From positions 435,184-499,183 of the forward strand of contig NZ_RKQK01000002.1 in NCBI RefSeq assembly GCF_003814915.1: DNA of 64,000 nt. The letters run 5' to 3'. The translations under genes and the position numbers were made by a program. Every line of letters starts with the position of its first letter. Position 1 is the first letter of the stretch. The notes below the pieces were generated by a model. The model had not been told where the DNA came from. It was given only the letters and a program-made list of their open reading frames with translations, and searched no databases. Below are positions 46,203 to 54,528 of this stretch, in pieces. The DNA is from Pacificibacter maritimus (GTDB lineage: Bacteria > Pseudomonadota > Alphaproteobacteria > Rhodobacterales > Rhodobacteraceae).

Positions 46203-46898
46203 ATGAATAGCTTTAAAAAAGTGGCTTTATGCTTGGTTTTGACACCACTCCCGGCATTTGCTGATGAATTCATGCAATGCGAGTTTGAGGTTTTACCCGT
46301 TAGTCCTCAACCTGCATGGGTCGAAAACTTCGACCTGTGTAACGATGATATCCGCAGGTTTGTCGAAGCGCGTGCCTTGGGGTTTGAGTTTTATGCGCCA
46401 GCGCTCGAACAGTTTTCAAACTTGACCGCTTCTGACCAGCTATTGGTTATGGAAGTGACCCAAGCAGTCGTACCAACGGATAACGGGCTAGAGCAGGACT
46501 TGCGTATCCCGATGCCGCTCATAGATGCTATACTTGAAGAAGCATTGGAAAATGGAGCAGATGACTTTTTTGAAATCCCGGGCTTCGAGGAAACCCTCAT
46601 GGAGTTGCGAGAAAGCGGTGATATTGGGGCCAGAAGCTTAGGCTTTGTTGCGGCCAAAGCACCGCTTGGCATTGCAAAAATATACTTTTTGTCAGAGAGC
46701 TCGGAAATAAGACGTTCGGTAAGGGCTTTGAATGCCGCGCAGAGTGACCTTGAGACTTCCGAACAACGGCTTGAGACTTCCAGACAACGGCTTGAGGACG
46801 TAGAAGAGCAAGCGCGACTGGCTAGAGAGCTTGAGGATGGGGCTGCAAGAGTAGGCGAAACCGCACAAGGTTTACGCGGCATTCTTGAAGGCAACTAG
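46203..46898 (+). CDS. Secreted protein with C-terminal coiled coil
   Basis: The 231-residue protein starts at ATG 46203 after GGGGGG. The signal peptide MNSFKKVALCLVLTPLPAFA is cut before DE. The middle is mostly helical and acidic. The end (about residues 180-225) is a coiled coil with the repeat LETSEQRLETSRQRLED, encoded by a 21-bp tandem repeat near 46751-46792. No family was recognised. A periplasmic or surface role is inferred from the signal peptide only. Confidence 0.65.
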   Translation: MNSFKKVALCLVLTPLPAFADEFMQCEFEVLPVSPQPAWVENFDLCNDDIRRFVEARALGFEFYAPALEQFSNLTASDQLLVMEVTQAVVPTDNGLEQDLRIPMPLIDAILEEALENGADDFFEIPGFEETLMELRESGDIGARSLGFVAAKAPLGIAKIYFLSESSEIRRSVRALNAAQSDLETSEQRLETSRQRLEDVEEQARLARELEDGAARVGETAQGLRGILEGN

Positions 46899-47306
46899 GC
46901 GCTTTCCCAAGAACTGACATTAGCTGCATTGCAGAATTTTGGTAAGTAGGGCTCGTTGCCGCCATTCGCTGCGCTTGAAAGTGCAACGCACTGTCGAACG
47001 TCTGCTTTCTCAAATCATCGGCCTATCCTTCGTAACTGCAGCGAAAGTCTGCAATCCGCCCTTGATGTTGATGGTCACGAACGGCCCAAAGCCGACCTCC
47101 GCGACTGTGCTGGACGTTGCAGTGCAGCTTCCTGAAAGCGGACGTTGATCTTTTGCGCAGCATTTTGATTGATCGGACGGCCGGATTGCGGGACTGAGCG
47201 GTCCATCGTCCTGATGAGACGAAAGTCTGCTTTGACCTATAGCGACACCGTCCGTCACCTAGCTGGACTGGACCCGAAACTGTTCCGTGTACAGCCCCTC
47301 AGCTTC
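46899..47306. other. Non-coding cargo spacer
   Basis: About 400 bases with no credible gene. It contains GCAGCGAAAGTCTGC and AAAGCCGACCTC, words echoed at 41,055-41,070 and 48,780. Confidence 0.35.
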
Positions 47307-48599
47307 CTATTGTACGAGCAAAAGATCGCGCTCCAATATGCCAATTCTCTTATCGGTGTTACGCGTTTTTTCCTTCGAATACTCGGCGAGAAGGCGGCGG
47401 ACACCGCCGACCCTGAGACACGGGCGAGCGGGTGGCCCGTTCAAGGCTGCTTTGCATCGCGAGCCAGCCCCGAAGACTTTGATCAGATCAATGCGCTCAG
47501 CGTCTGTCATGTTCTTGACAACCATTGGACCCACGAGAAGCGTCTCCGTCAAGCAGGCGTTGGCGGAGACAACCTCGTGTCGCTCACAGGCGAAGTGGAT
47601 CCACGTGATGGATTTCTTGCCCTGCATCTGGCGAATGCCGGGCAGAGATACCAGTGATTTTGCAGGGGCCAGGCTTTCCGTCTTGAATTGAGCCTCCAAC
47701 TGTCCGCCGCCGCCGACCAATACCCGGTGCTGCGGCGACACGATCAAATCAGTAGTCGGCTTGCCCGCGCCCAAGGCCCCTGCTTTGATTATGACCGGCA
47801 TGTCATTCACCCGTGTCGCTTCCAGCGGATGATCGCTACTGCGTACCCAACAGATGGGCTGCGGGCCGTGATCCAGAGTGTGCACCAGGTCACCAGGTAG
47901 CAGCGTTTGCACGGCACGCGGACCTGTCGGGGTATCTATCAAGGTGTCAGGAGCGTAACACGCCACCGTGACGGCTGTATATTCGTAGCTGCCGGTTGTG
48001 GAATTGTACTGGTACGACGCCCCAGCATTCTGGTCTTCCACTCCACTGTCCAATGCGGCGTTGGCCTCTCCCATCAACAAGGTTCCTGGAAAGCCGGAAA
48101 GGCTCGGAACACTGCTCGCTTCAGTGGCAGAAAAATTTAGGACTATGTATTCGCCCGTTAACGGGTTGACCAAAGCCACGCTCTCAGGCTGGGAACTGCT
48201 GTCGGCGCCTTCCGACAGAAAGTTTGTGTTGGCTCCACCTGCGCCGGATTCGACCCCACCTTCGCTGGCTTCCTGCATGTTGTAAGCCGGAGTGCCAGTG
48301 ATCTCATTTACAACATAGACCGTCTGGCCCGGGTTGAGCACGGTCCCAGGTGGGAATGTATGATAGAGGCCATCTTGCGGCCCATCCGGTGCTCCGGCGC
48401 CCGTCATATCCGACCAGATTTGCCAGCCAGATAAATCGACGGGGGCGCCCGACGTGTTCGTGAAAGAAACGAACTCATCCTCTTGCGTGGCGATGCCGTC
48501 ACCATCCGTGTCGAATTCCGCACCGCCGGAATTGTCTCCGTAGAATTGATCAAAGATGATGCCGTCCAGACTTGCAGTCATGAAGCAGATCCCGTTCAT
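47307..48599 (-). CDS. Lamin-tail plus Hint-domain protein
   Basis: This is a 430-residue protein. Residues about 8-130 resemble a lamin-tail domain (EDEFVSFTNTSGAPVDLSGW, ending in YVVNEITG). From about 215 a Hint domain follows: ACYAPDTLIDTPTGPRAVQT, GDLVHTLDHGPQPICWV and VSPQHRVLV, with Cys at the splice-junction position. Such Hint proteins are numerous in Rhodobacteraceae and are thought to be secreted or self-cleaving; the role is unclear. The start is ATG 48599 or 48581 (MTASLDG). The gene is intact. Confidence 0.82.
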   Translation of the reverse strand: MNGICFMTASLDGIIFDQFYGDNSGGAEFDTDGDGIATQEDEFVSFTNTSGAPVDLSGWQIWSDMTGAGAPDGPQDGLYHTFPPGTVLNPGQTVYVVNEITGTPAYNMQEASEGGVESGAGGANTNFLSEGADSSSQPESVALVNPLTGEYIVLNFSATEASSVPSLSGFPGTLLMGEANAALDSGVEDQNAGASYQYNSTTGSYEYTAVTVACYAPDTLIDTPTGPRAVQTLLPGDLVHTLDHGPQPICWVRSSDHPLEATRVNDMPVIIKAGALGAGKPTTDLIVSPQHRVLVGGGGQLEAQFKTESLAPAKSLVSLPGIRQMQGKKSITWIHFACERHEVVSANACLTETLLVGPMVVKNMTDAERIDLIKVFGAGSRCKAALNGPPARPCLRVGGVRRLLAEYSKEKTRNTDKRIGILERDLLLVQ

Positions 48600-48877
48600 T
48601 GCTTCCGAAACCCTTAAAATCGTTCGTAAGGATTAAAATTGGCTAAAGATTTAGACTCTTTACGCCGCCAAAATCTGGACAATTTGACCAGATGGATGGG
48701 CATTTCAGTATTGCTTCCTAGCTTTCCAAGCGACAAAGCAGCCATTGGCTGTACCGCGAAATCTTGGCAAGTTGGGCTCAAAGCCGACCTCGGATGCGGC
48801 GCGGCATTTTGTGATATGGTACGGCGTCAACGTGGGGTTGTCGATGTGGGAGGGCGTGGCGGACAGGAGAAACTGTC

Positions 48878-49510
48878 ATGCAAACACCAAACTTACCGGC
48901 CATTCGCGCGCTTCGCCCTGCTTGGAATAAGGGGCGCATCGTGGGGCAAAAGCGGCCACTGAAGCCCAAACATGTCTGGGCGATCCGTGTCAGGCTGGAA
49001 CTTGCCGAGAACCTTCGCGACTTAGCTTTGTTTAATATGGCGATCGATAGCAAGCTACGCGGATGTGATCTTGTGCGAATGAAAGTCGTCGATGTTATGG
49101 CGTCTGGACAGATTAAAGAACGTGCATCGGTGTTGCAAAGCAAAACCCAAAAACCTGTGCGGTTCGAGATTTCCGAAGGCACCCGCGCCTCGGTGGCAAA
49201 GTGGCTGGAAGATCCGTTGATGGTCGGATCCGAATATCTCTGGCCGGGTCGTTTCCACGAGCGGCTCCACATCTCAACACGCCAGTATGCCCGTATTGTG
49301 CGGGATTGGGTTTCGTCCATCGGGTTGGAAGTGACCGCATATGGCACCCATTCGATGCGACGCACGAAGGTCACCCAGATTTACAAAAAGACGGGCAACC
49401 TGCGTGCGGTTCAGCTGCTATTGGGACATACCAAGATGGACAGTACAGTTCGCTATCTGGGCGTTGAACTCGAAGATGCGTTGGCAATAGCAGAGGCTAT
49501 TGAAATCTAA
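48878..49510 (+). CDS. Tyrosine recombinase/integrase, catalytic domain only
   Basis: At 210 residues it carries the catalytic residues Arg (SKLRGCDL), His-x2-Arg (THSMRRTK), His (LLGHTKMD) and Tyr (TVRYLG). The usual N-terminal arm- and core-binding domains are nearly absent, as in a small, frequent proteobacterial group. ATG 48878 has GGAG seven bases upstream. It may move a smaller unit within the transposon or act as a resolvase; no att-like repeats were found beside it. Confidence 0.88.
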   Translation: MQTPNLPAIRALRPAWNKGRIVGQKRPLKPKHVWAIRVRLELAENLRDLALFNMAIDSKLRGCDLVRMKVVDVMASGQIKERASVLQSKTQKPVRFEISEGTRASVAKWLEDPLMVGSEYLWPGRFHERLHISTRQYARIVRDWVSSIGLEVTAYGTHSMRRTKVTQIYKKTGNLRAVQLLLGHTKMDSTVRYLGVELEDALAIAEAIEI

Positions 49511-49654
49511 GCGTTTGGGCCGTTCGACATGGACGGCCCATTCCTGCCTCCAATCTGTCACGTCGATGTCGCAGCGCAGCTTCACCAGACCGGCCATTCG
49601 CGCATTGTGCAGCATTTTAGGAGGGTGAAGGGCAGGCAAACCCCTATGCCAAGA

Positions 49655-50764
49655 TCACGGCTGGAATGATCTCGATGCGATCGGTAGCTGAAAATCGATT
49701 TCCAGGCGGACAGGCAAGGATGGAGCGCTACCCATGATATCCAGGCCGTCGGTCACCAAGCGGCTCAAGTGCTCTTTCTGCTTGTCGCCTAAGCCTTGGT
49801 ACCAACTCGGATTGAAGAAGATGTTTTCTACGTGCTTCGTCACAATTTGAAATAAAGCGGAGGCTTGTTGATCAGCGGGAAGCGCCTTGATCTGTTCTGC
49901 GATGACTTTCCCGGGCGCACCGTCAATATCCCGCCAAGAAATACAAACCAGCGCACGATTATCTCCTGCAAATGAAGAGACAAATATCTGCTGAAGAAGC
50001 TCGTCCGAATACCCGTTCTGGAGTTTTTTGCCGTAGAAGTCAGTATAGGGCGACCAAGCACCAGCAAACATGAACGGCAAGGGCGCATCAAATTCAAAGA
50101 CATATGAACCAATGGTGTCTGGCTGATTGTCGACCAATGCGGAGGTCAGCACGTCATGTGTAACCTTCGCCTCACGCCGAGCAGCCTCATTTCCTGTGTT
50201 TATGTTGTCCAGCGTCTTCTGGACGATAAACTGTTCAAAAGGTAGCATTCCTTTGTCGGCTCCGCGCAACGTCTCGCGAAGATGGGCTAACGCGTCCTTC
50301 CCATAGAGTTCCCTGCTCATCGTGCGGTAGGCCACTGCAAGGCATTGGTCTGGGCGGCCTGTAAACGGCTCATTTTCGATGCAAGAGAAGAGCTCGCGAT
50401 CATGCTTGCCGCAAAAACCATAGAAGACCGACGCGTCTTTGATACCGACCTTTTTGACTGATAGTTTGCCGCCAATCTTGTTCAATTTCTGAACGTCCGC
50501 AGCATACTTAAGCACGTGACCATTCTCGGCGATCTTAGACAAATTGGGTCCGCGTGAAACTGTGTGGGCTTTGATCACACCACCTTCGCAAGGGCCCAAA
50601 CCTACGTCGTTCGCGCAGCACTTCTTCTTGCCAAACGACTTCCGATTAGCGTCCACGGCGGACCAGGGATTATCCTTCGGCTGATCCGCTCGGTTCAGGT
50701 GGCATTTCTTGTATTTCTTGCCTGAGCCACACCAGCAGGGAGCATTTCGATCTCTTCCCTTCAT
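49655..50764 (-). CDS. SEC-C zinc-motif protein of unknown function
   Basis: ATG 50764 puts the SEC-C motif RNAPCWCGSGKKYKKCH at the very start; the frame opens at GTG 50821. A second cysteine/histidine region (KKCCANDVGLGPCEGGVIKA, then HTVSRG) could be another zinc or HNH-like site. The remaining 270 residues are unrecognised, with conserved-looking FNPSWYQGLGDKQKEHLSRL. SEC-C proteins of this build are often found on mobile elements and some are suspected in phage defence. It is the last gene before the right end. Confidence 0.72.
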   Translation of the reverse strand: MKGRDRNAPCWCGSGKKYKKCHLNRADQPKDNPWSAVDANRKSFGKKKCCANDVGLGPCEGGVIKAHTVSRGPNLSKIAENGHVLKYAADVQKLNKIGGKLSVKKVGIKDASVFYGFCGKHDRELFSCIENEPFTGRPDQCLAVAYRTMSRELYGKDALAHLRETLRGADKGMLPFEQFIVQKTLDNINTGNEAARREAKVTHDVLTSALVDNQPDTIGSYVFEFDAPLPFMFAGAWSPYTDFYGKKLQNGYSDELLQQIFVSSFAGDNRALVCISWRDIDGAPGKVIAEQIKALPADQQASALFQIVTKHVENIFFNPSWYQGLGDKQKEHLSRLVTDGLDIMGSAPSLPVRLEIDFQLPIASRSFQP

Positions 50765-51387
50765 CGTTCGAAATTCATCAGATTTTCCTGCCCAATTTCT
50801 CAATGATTGTCTTTGCCCCACATCGTGACTGGAGATTGTCGGTCAAAGGCGGCCTTCCGCTTGGGAAAGGACGATTATTGGTTTCGCAACCAGTGACTTC
50901 GCCGCTCGAAATATCATTATGAACTACATTGTTTCCTGTAACGACTGATCTGTACTGAGAGCGACCGTAAATGCAAGGCGCAGCATCCGTCAAATTGGGC
51001 ACTTAGCCTGAAATCGACGCGTTCAGAACGAATGGCCGCTTTCATGTGTTTGACAGTGTGTCGTCGCGGGTGCAGCGAAATCACACTTTCCGCCCCGACT
51101 GACGATTGCCACAAGCCGCCGTAGTTAACTACCTCATCAACCTGGCCCGCGCGCCAATTTTAATGCCGCATCACCTGAGAGAAGGTCATAGATGAAATCC
51201 GATCTTCTGAATGGTCAGGTCTTTAGGAGAGCGTCAAAAGAACGCTCCAATATGCCCAACATTGTTAGCAAGCTCTCTTATGGTGCCCTGAGGAATGAGA
51301 GCGTCCCGCGCTGGTTCAGTATGTAGAGGCGTTCGAAACTTCCGCACAACATATAGCAAAACCGTCCGCGTCGCGGGATCTTTAACC
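50765..51387. other. Non-coding right-end region of the transposon
   Basis: About 620 bases between the SEC-C gene and the right inverted repeat. No credible gene. GTTGTGCGG near 51342-51350 (minus strand) loosely resembles GTTGTCTCGG of the terminal repeat and could be an internal TnsB site. Confidence 0.4.
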
Positions 51388-51418
51388 CGATTCCGAGACA
51401 ACTTTACCCCGATTTACA
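51388..51418 (-). repeat. Right terminal inverted repeat of the Tn7-like element
   Basis: Read on the minus strand from 51418, it starts TGTAAATC and contains AAAGTTGTCTCG. It matches the left end at 25 of 31 positions. Confidence 0.9.
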
Positions 51419-51423
51419 CGACG
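51419..51423. repeat. Target-site duplication CGACG, right copy
   Basis: CGACG directly follows the right end and is identical to 34212-34216. One base separates it from the stop codon of the NDUFS4-like gene. Confidence 0.9.
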
Positions 51424-51424
51424 C

Positions 51425-51736
51425 TTAATGCGTCCATACTGTACGACGGTTGGTTGCGAAGTTTTCGCCGTAGCCGCCAGGGCGCACTTTATGTGCGCGT
51501 TTTTGTGGCTCTGATACTGTGTAAGCCATGCCTTTTTCTTCCGCATAAGCAATCGCGGCATCCAAGCTGTCGAATTTCAAACGCACTTGCGCTTGGGTGT
51601 CTGAACTGGATGTCCATCCCATCAAAGGATCAATGCCACGTGCGGATGCAGGGGCAAAATCCAAAACCCAGTCTTTGGTCTTCGCTTGACCTGACTGCAT
51701 TGCATTGCGGGCTGGTTGATAAATACGGGCGCGCAT
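51425..51736 (-). CDS. NDUFS4-like complex I accessory subunit (ETC complex I subunit family)
   Basis: The 103-residue protein starts at ATG 51736 with AAGGAG upstream. Typical stretches are [42 protein letters not shown] and [14 protein letters not shown]. It is the bacterial form of the 18-kDa NDUFS4 subunit found in alphaproteobacterial NADH dehydrogenase. The coding region is complete. The Tn7-like element sits one base plus the 5-bp duplication past its stop, so transcripts now run into the transposon. Confidence 0.9.
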   Translation of the reverse strand: MRARIYQPARNAMQSGQAKTKDWVLDFAPASARGIDPLMGWTSSSDTQAQVRLKFDSLDAAIAYAEEKGMAYTVSEPQKRAHKVRPGGYGENFATNRRTVWTH

Positions 51737-51837
51737 TGGGGACTCCTTGGTTGCTGTCTGCCTTATCTAAGGTTCTGCGCAAGAATTCAAGTTAAACCGC
51801 ACCATAGATGGATACAAAAGGATCAGACTCGCAAAGC

Positions 51838-51955
51838 ATCTTTCCCAACCAGCGCGGTTAGGAAAGATTTCTTCATGGTCTGGGAGGAGGTGACTGCCCA
51901 ATCTTGGATGACAAGCGAGGGGTGAGGTGAGTTAAACATCCAAGGTTGGGCAGTC
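51838..51955 (+). ncRNA. Two-hairpin structured region upstream of uvrB, candidate RNA or leader
   Basis: Hairpin 1 is ATCTTTCC (51838-51845) with GGAAAGAT (51861-51868), extended by AACC/GGTT. Hairpin 2 is a 19-bp stem, 51892-51910 with 51937-51955, fully paired on the plus strand through one U-G. Between them ATG 51875 opens a 16-codon frame with two Trp codons, whose ribosome site GGAAAG lies in hairpin 1. TATAAT at 51972 follows. It could be a leader with peptide-dependent folding, or part of the divergent NDUFS4-like gene's upstream region. Confidence 0.4.
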
Positions 51956-52217
51956 GTTCTACTTCTTGCACTATAATCCTAGGACAGGTTGCTGGACTGC
52001 GCAAGAATAAATACCGTATAGGTTGTGTTTTGAGCACACAATGCACCCATAAGAAATTCAGCCACTATAGACTTACAGCCCCCCTGAGGATCGCTTTAGC
52101 TGGGGCTAATTTGGAATATATGGTCACATTCGCGATCTCCTGTCAGTAAGTGACAGCAAGCACCTTGAACCTTTGTCCAAGCGCCGCAAGTATATGTTAA
52201 CCCAAAGGACAATCGCC

Positions 52218-54431
52218 ATGCCCTACGCTCATAATGACAAAAGCACCTTGGATGAGACCGCGCTTCTCTCCAACCCTGCGCCTGATATCGCGGCACGCCC
52301 CAAACTTGAGGGCGGCAAACGCTTCGTGATGCATTCAAACTTTGAACCCGCGGGCGATCAGCCTATGGCGATCAAAGAATTGTCAGCAGGCATCAACGCT
52401 GGTGAACATGATCAGGTACTTTTGGGCGCGACGGGTACGGGTAAGACCTTTACCATGGCCAAAGTTATCGAAGAAACCCAACGACCTGCGATAATTCTGG
52501 CCCCCAACAAAACGCTGGCGGCGCAGCTCTACGGCGAATTCAAAGGTTTTTTCCCCGATAACGCTGTGGAATATTTCGTATCTTACTACGATTATTATCA
52601 ACCCGAAGCCTATGTCGCGCGCTCTGATACGTTCATCGAAAAAGAAAGCCAAATCAACGAACAGATAGACCGCATGCGCCACTCGGCCACGCGGGCCTTA
52701 TTGGAACGAGATGATGTGATTATCGTTGCCTCTGTGTCATGTATTTACGGCATCGGCTCAGCTGAAACTTACGGCGCGATGACCCAAGATCTAAGCGTAG
52801 GCGGCGAATACGATCAACGCCAAGTCATCGCAGATTTGATCACCCAGCAATACAAACGAAATGATCACGGGTTCCAGCGCGGTACATTTCGTGTACGTGG
52901 CGATAGCTTAGAAATCTGGCCCGCTCACTTGGATGATCGCGCTTGGAAACTGTCGTTTTTTGGGGAAGAACTGGAAAGCATCACAGAATTTGACCCACTC
53001 ACGGGTGAAAAGACCGATACGTTTAAACAGGTGCGCGTTTATGCCAACTCGCATTATGTGACGCCGCAAAAAACCATAAAACAAGCCATCGTCAGCATCA
53101 AAAAAGAGCTAAAGATGCAACTTGATCATTTCAACAACGAAGGCAAATTGCTGGAAGCGCAACGCCTTGAACAGCGGACCAATTTTGACATCGAGATGCT
53201 TGAGGCCACGGGCGTTTGCAACGGTATCGAAAACTATTCGCGCTATCTCACAGGACGCGGCCCTGGCGAGCCGCCCCCCACCCTATTCGAATTTATTCCA
53301 GATCGCGCGATTGTTTTTGCAGATGAAAGCCACGTGTCCGTGCCGCAGATCGGCGGAATGTACAAGGGTGACTTTAGGCGTAAAACCACATTGGCCGAAC
53401 ACGGGTTCCGACTGCCGTCATGCAAAGACAACAGGCCGCTGAAGTTTGAAGAATGGGATGCCATGCGCCCGCAATCTGTCTTTGTATCGGCCACACCAAA
53501 AGACTGGGAACTGGGTCTCACAGGCGGCGTATTCACGGAACAAATCATTCGCCCAACGGGTCTGCTTGATCCCGTGATCGAAGTGCGCCCTGTGGACACG
53601 CAGGTCGATGACCTGCTGGATGAAATCCGCAAACAGACCGCCAAAGACAGCCGCGTTTTGGTGACCACTTTAACCAAGCGTATGTCCGAAGACCTGACAG
53701 AGTATTTGCACGAACAAGGCATTCGTGTGCGCTATATGCATTCGGAAATCGACACCATTGAACGCATCGAAATCCTTCGCGATCTGCGCTTGGGCGCTTT
53801 TGATGTGTTGATCGGGATCAACCTCTTGCGCGAAGGCTTGGACATTCCAGAATGTGGGCTGGTGGCGATTTTGGATGCGGACAAAGAAGGTTTTCTGCGC
53901 TCTGAAACCTCATTAATTCAAACCATCGGCCGTGCAGCGCGCAACGCCGAAGGCCGCGTGATCCTATACGCCGATAAGATCACCGGCTCGATGGAACGCG
54001 CCATGGGTGAAACCGAACGCCGCCGCGCCAAACAGATTGCCTATAACGAAGAACACGGCATCACGCCGCAGACGGTGAAAAAGAACGTCGAGGATATTTT
54101 GGCGGGGCTGTACAAAGGCGACGTTGACATGAACCGCGTCACCGCCACCATAGATACACCCCTTGCAGGTGGAAATTTGGCCACAGTTCTGGAAGGCCTG
54201 CGCGCCGATATGCGCAAAGCCGCCGAGAACCTAGAGTTCGAAGAAGCCGCGCGTCTACGCGACGAAGTAAAACGCTTAGAAGCAGTGGAATTGGCCGTAG
54301 CCGACGATCCTTTAGCCAAACAAGCAGATGTGGAAAAGGCGGTGGTCGGCGCGAAAGCTGCGGGTGGTCGCAGCACTGCTGGACGTGGCGGCATGCGTGG
54401 CGGCAATACAGGTCGACGCGGGCGAAAATAA
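52218..54431 (+). CDS. uvrB: Excinuclease ABC subunit B UvrB
   Basis: This is a 737-residue helicase-like DNA repair protein. Walker A is GATGTGKT, the damage-binding hairpin is [20 protein letters not shown], motif VI is [13 protein letters not shown], and a C-terminal UVR motif ([20 protein letters not shown]) binds UvrC. I use ATG 52218 (MPYAHNDK), which has AAAGGA eight bases upstream; the frame opens at TTG 52173. The tail is Gly/Arg-rich ([16 protein letters not shown]). A clear terminator follows. Confidence 0.97.
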   Translation: MPYAHNDKSTLDETALLSNPAPDIAARPKLEGGKRFVMHSNFEPAGDQPMAIKELSAGINAGEHDQVLLGATGTGKTFTMAKVIEETQRPAIILAPNKTLAAQLYGEFKGFFPDNAVEYFVSYYDYYQPEAYVARSDTFIEKESQINEQIDRMRHSATRALLERDDVIIVASVSCIYGIGSAETYGAMTQDLSVGGEYDQRQVIADLITQQYKRNDHGFQRGTFRVRGDSLEIWPAHLDDRAWKLSFFGEELESITEFDPLTGEKTDTFKQVRVYANSHYVTPQKTIKQAIVSIKKELKMQLDHFNNEGKLLEAQRLEQRTNFDIEMLEATGVCNGIENYSRYLTGRGPGEPPPTLFEFIPDRAIVFADESHVSVPQIGGMYKGDFRRKTTLAEHGFRLPSCKDNRPLKFEEWDAMRPQSVFVSATPKDWELGLTGGVFTEQIIRPTGLLDPVIEVRPVDTQVDDLLDEIRKQTAKDSRVLVTTLTKRMSEDLTEYLHEQGIRVRYMHSEIDTIERIEILRDLRLGAFDVLIGINLLREGLDIPECGLVAILDADKEGFLRSETSLIQTIGRAARNAEGRVILYADKITGSMERAMGETERRRAKQIAYNEEHGITPQTVKKNVEDILAGLYKGDVDMNRVTATIDTPLAGGNLATVLEGLRADMRKAAENLEFEEAARLRDEVKRLEAVELAVADDPLAKQADVEKAVVGAKAAGGRSTAGRGGMRGGNTGRRGRK

Positions 54432-54466
54432 GCGCGCCACCTGCACCATGCACCGCGATATTCATA

Positions 54467-54507
54467 GGACGCACCGCAGACCAGTAGCGATGCGTCCTTT
54501 ATTTTTT
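54467..54507 (+). terminator. Intrinsic terminator of uvrB
   Basis: GGACGCA (54467-54473) pairs with TGCGTCC (54491-54497), followed by TTTATTTTTTT. Confidence 0.87.
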
Positions 54508-54528
54508 TAGACCTGAAAAGAATAAGTT

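Larger units (their letters stand above)
34217..51418. mobile_element. Tn7-like transposon with TnsA, TnsB, TnsC/TniB and TniQ, 17,202 bp
   Basis: Both ends begin TGTAAATC and share AAAGTTGTCTCG; 25 of the first 31 positions match in inverted orientation. A 5-bp CGACG duplication flanks it. The transposition operon (39731 to 34404, minus strand) is intact: endonuclease, DDE transposase, AAA ATPase and a TnsD-length TniQ. TnsA suggests cut-and-paste movement. No cas genes or CRISPR repeats occur in it. The right end lies one base past the stop codon of an NDUFS4-like gene. About 11 kb of cargo lies between tnsA and the right end. Confidence 0.92.

Noticed and set aside
46751-46792. A 21-bp tandem repeat as a possible phase-variable locus
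   Set aside because: Only two copies with a base difference; it simply encodes two coiled-coil heptads and keeps the frame.
34217-51418. A CRISPR-associated transposon (CAST)
   Set aside because: The Tn7-like core invited the idea, but no repeat-spacer array and no cas6, cas7, cas8 or cas12-like gene is visible in the window.
51875-51925. A trp-operon attenuator upstream of uvrB
   Set aside because: The leader frame has two Trp codons, but no trp gene follows and no T-run follows hairpin 2, so classical attenuation is not supported.
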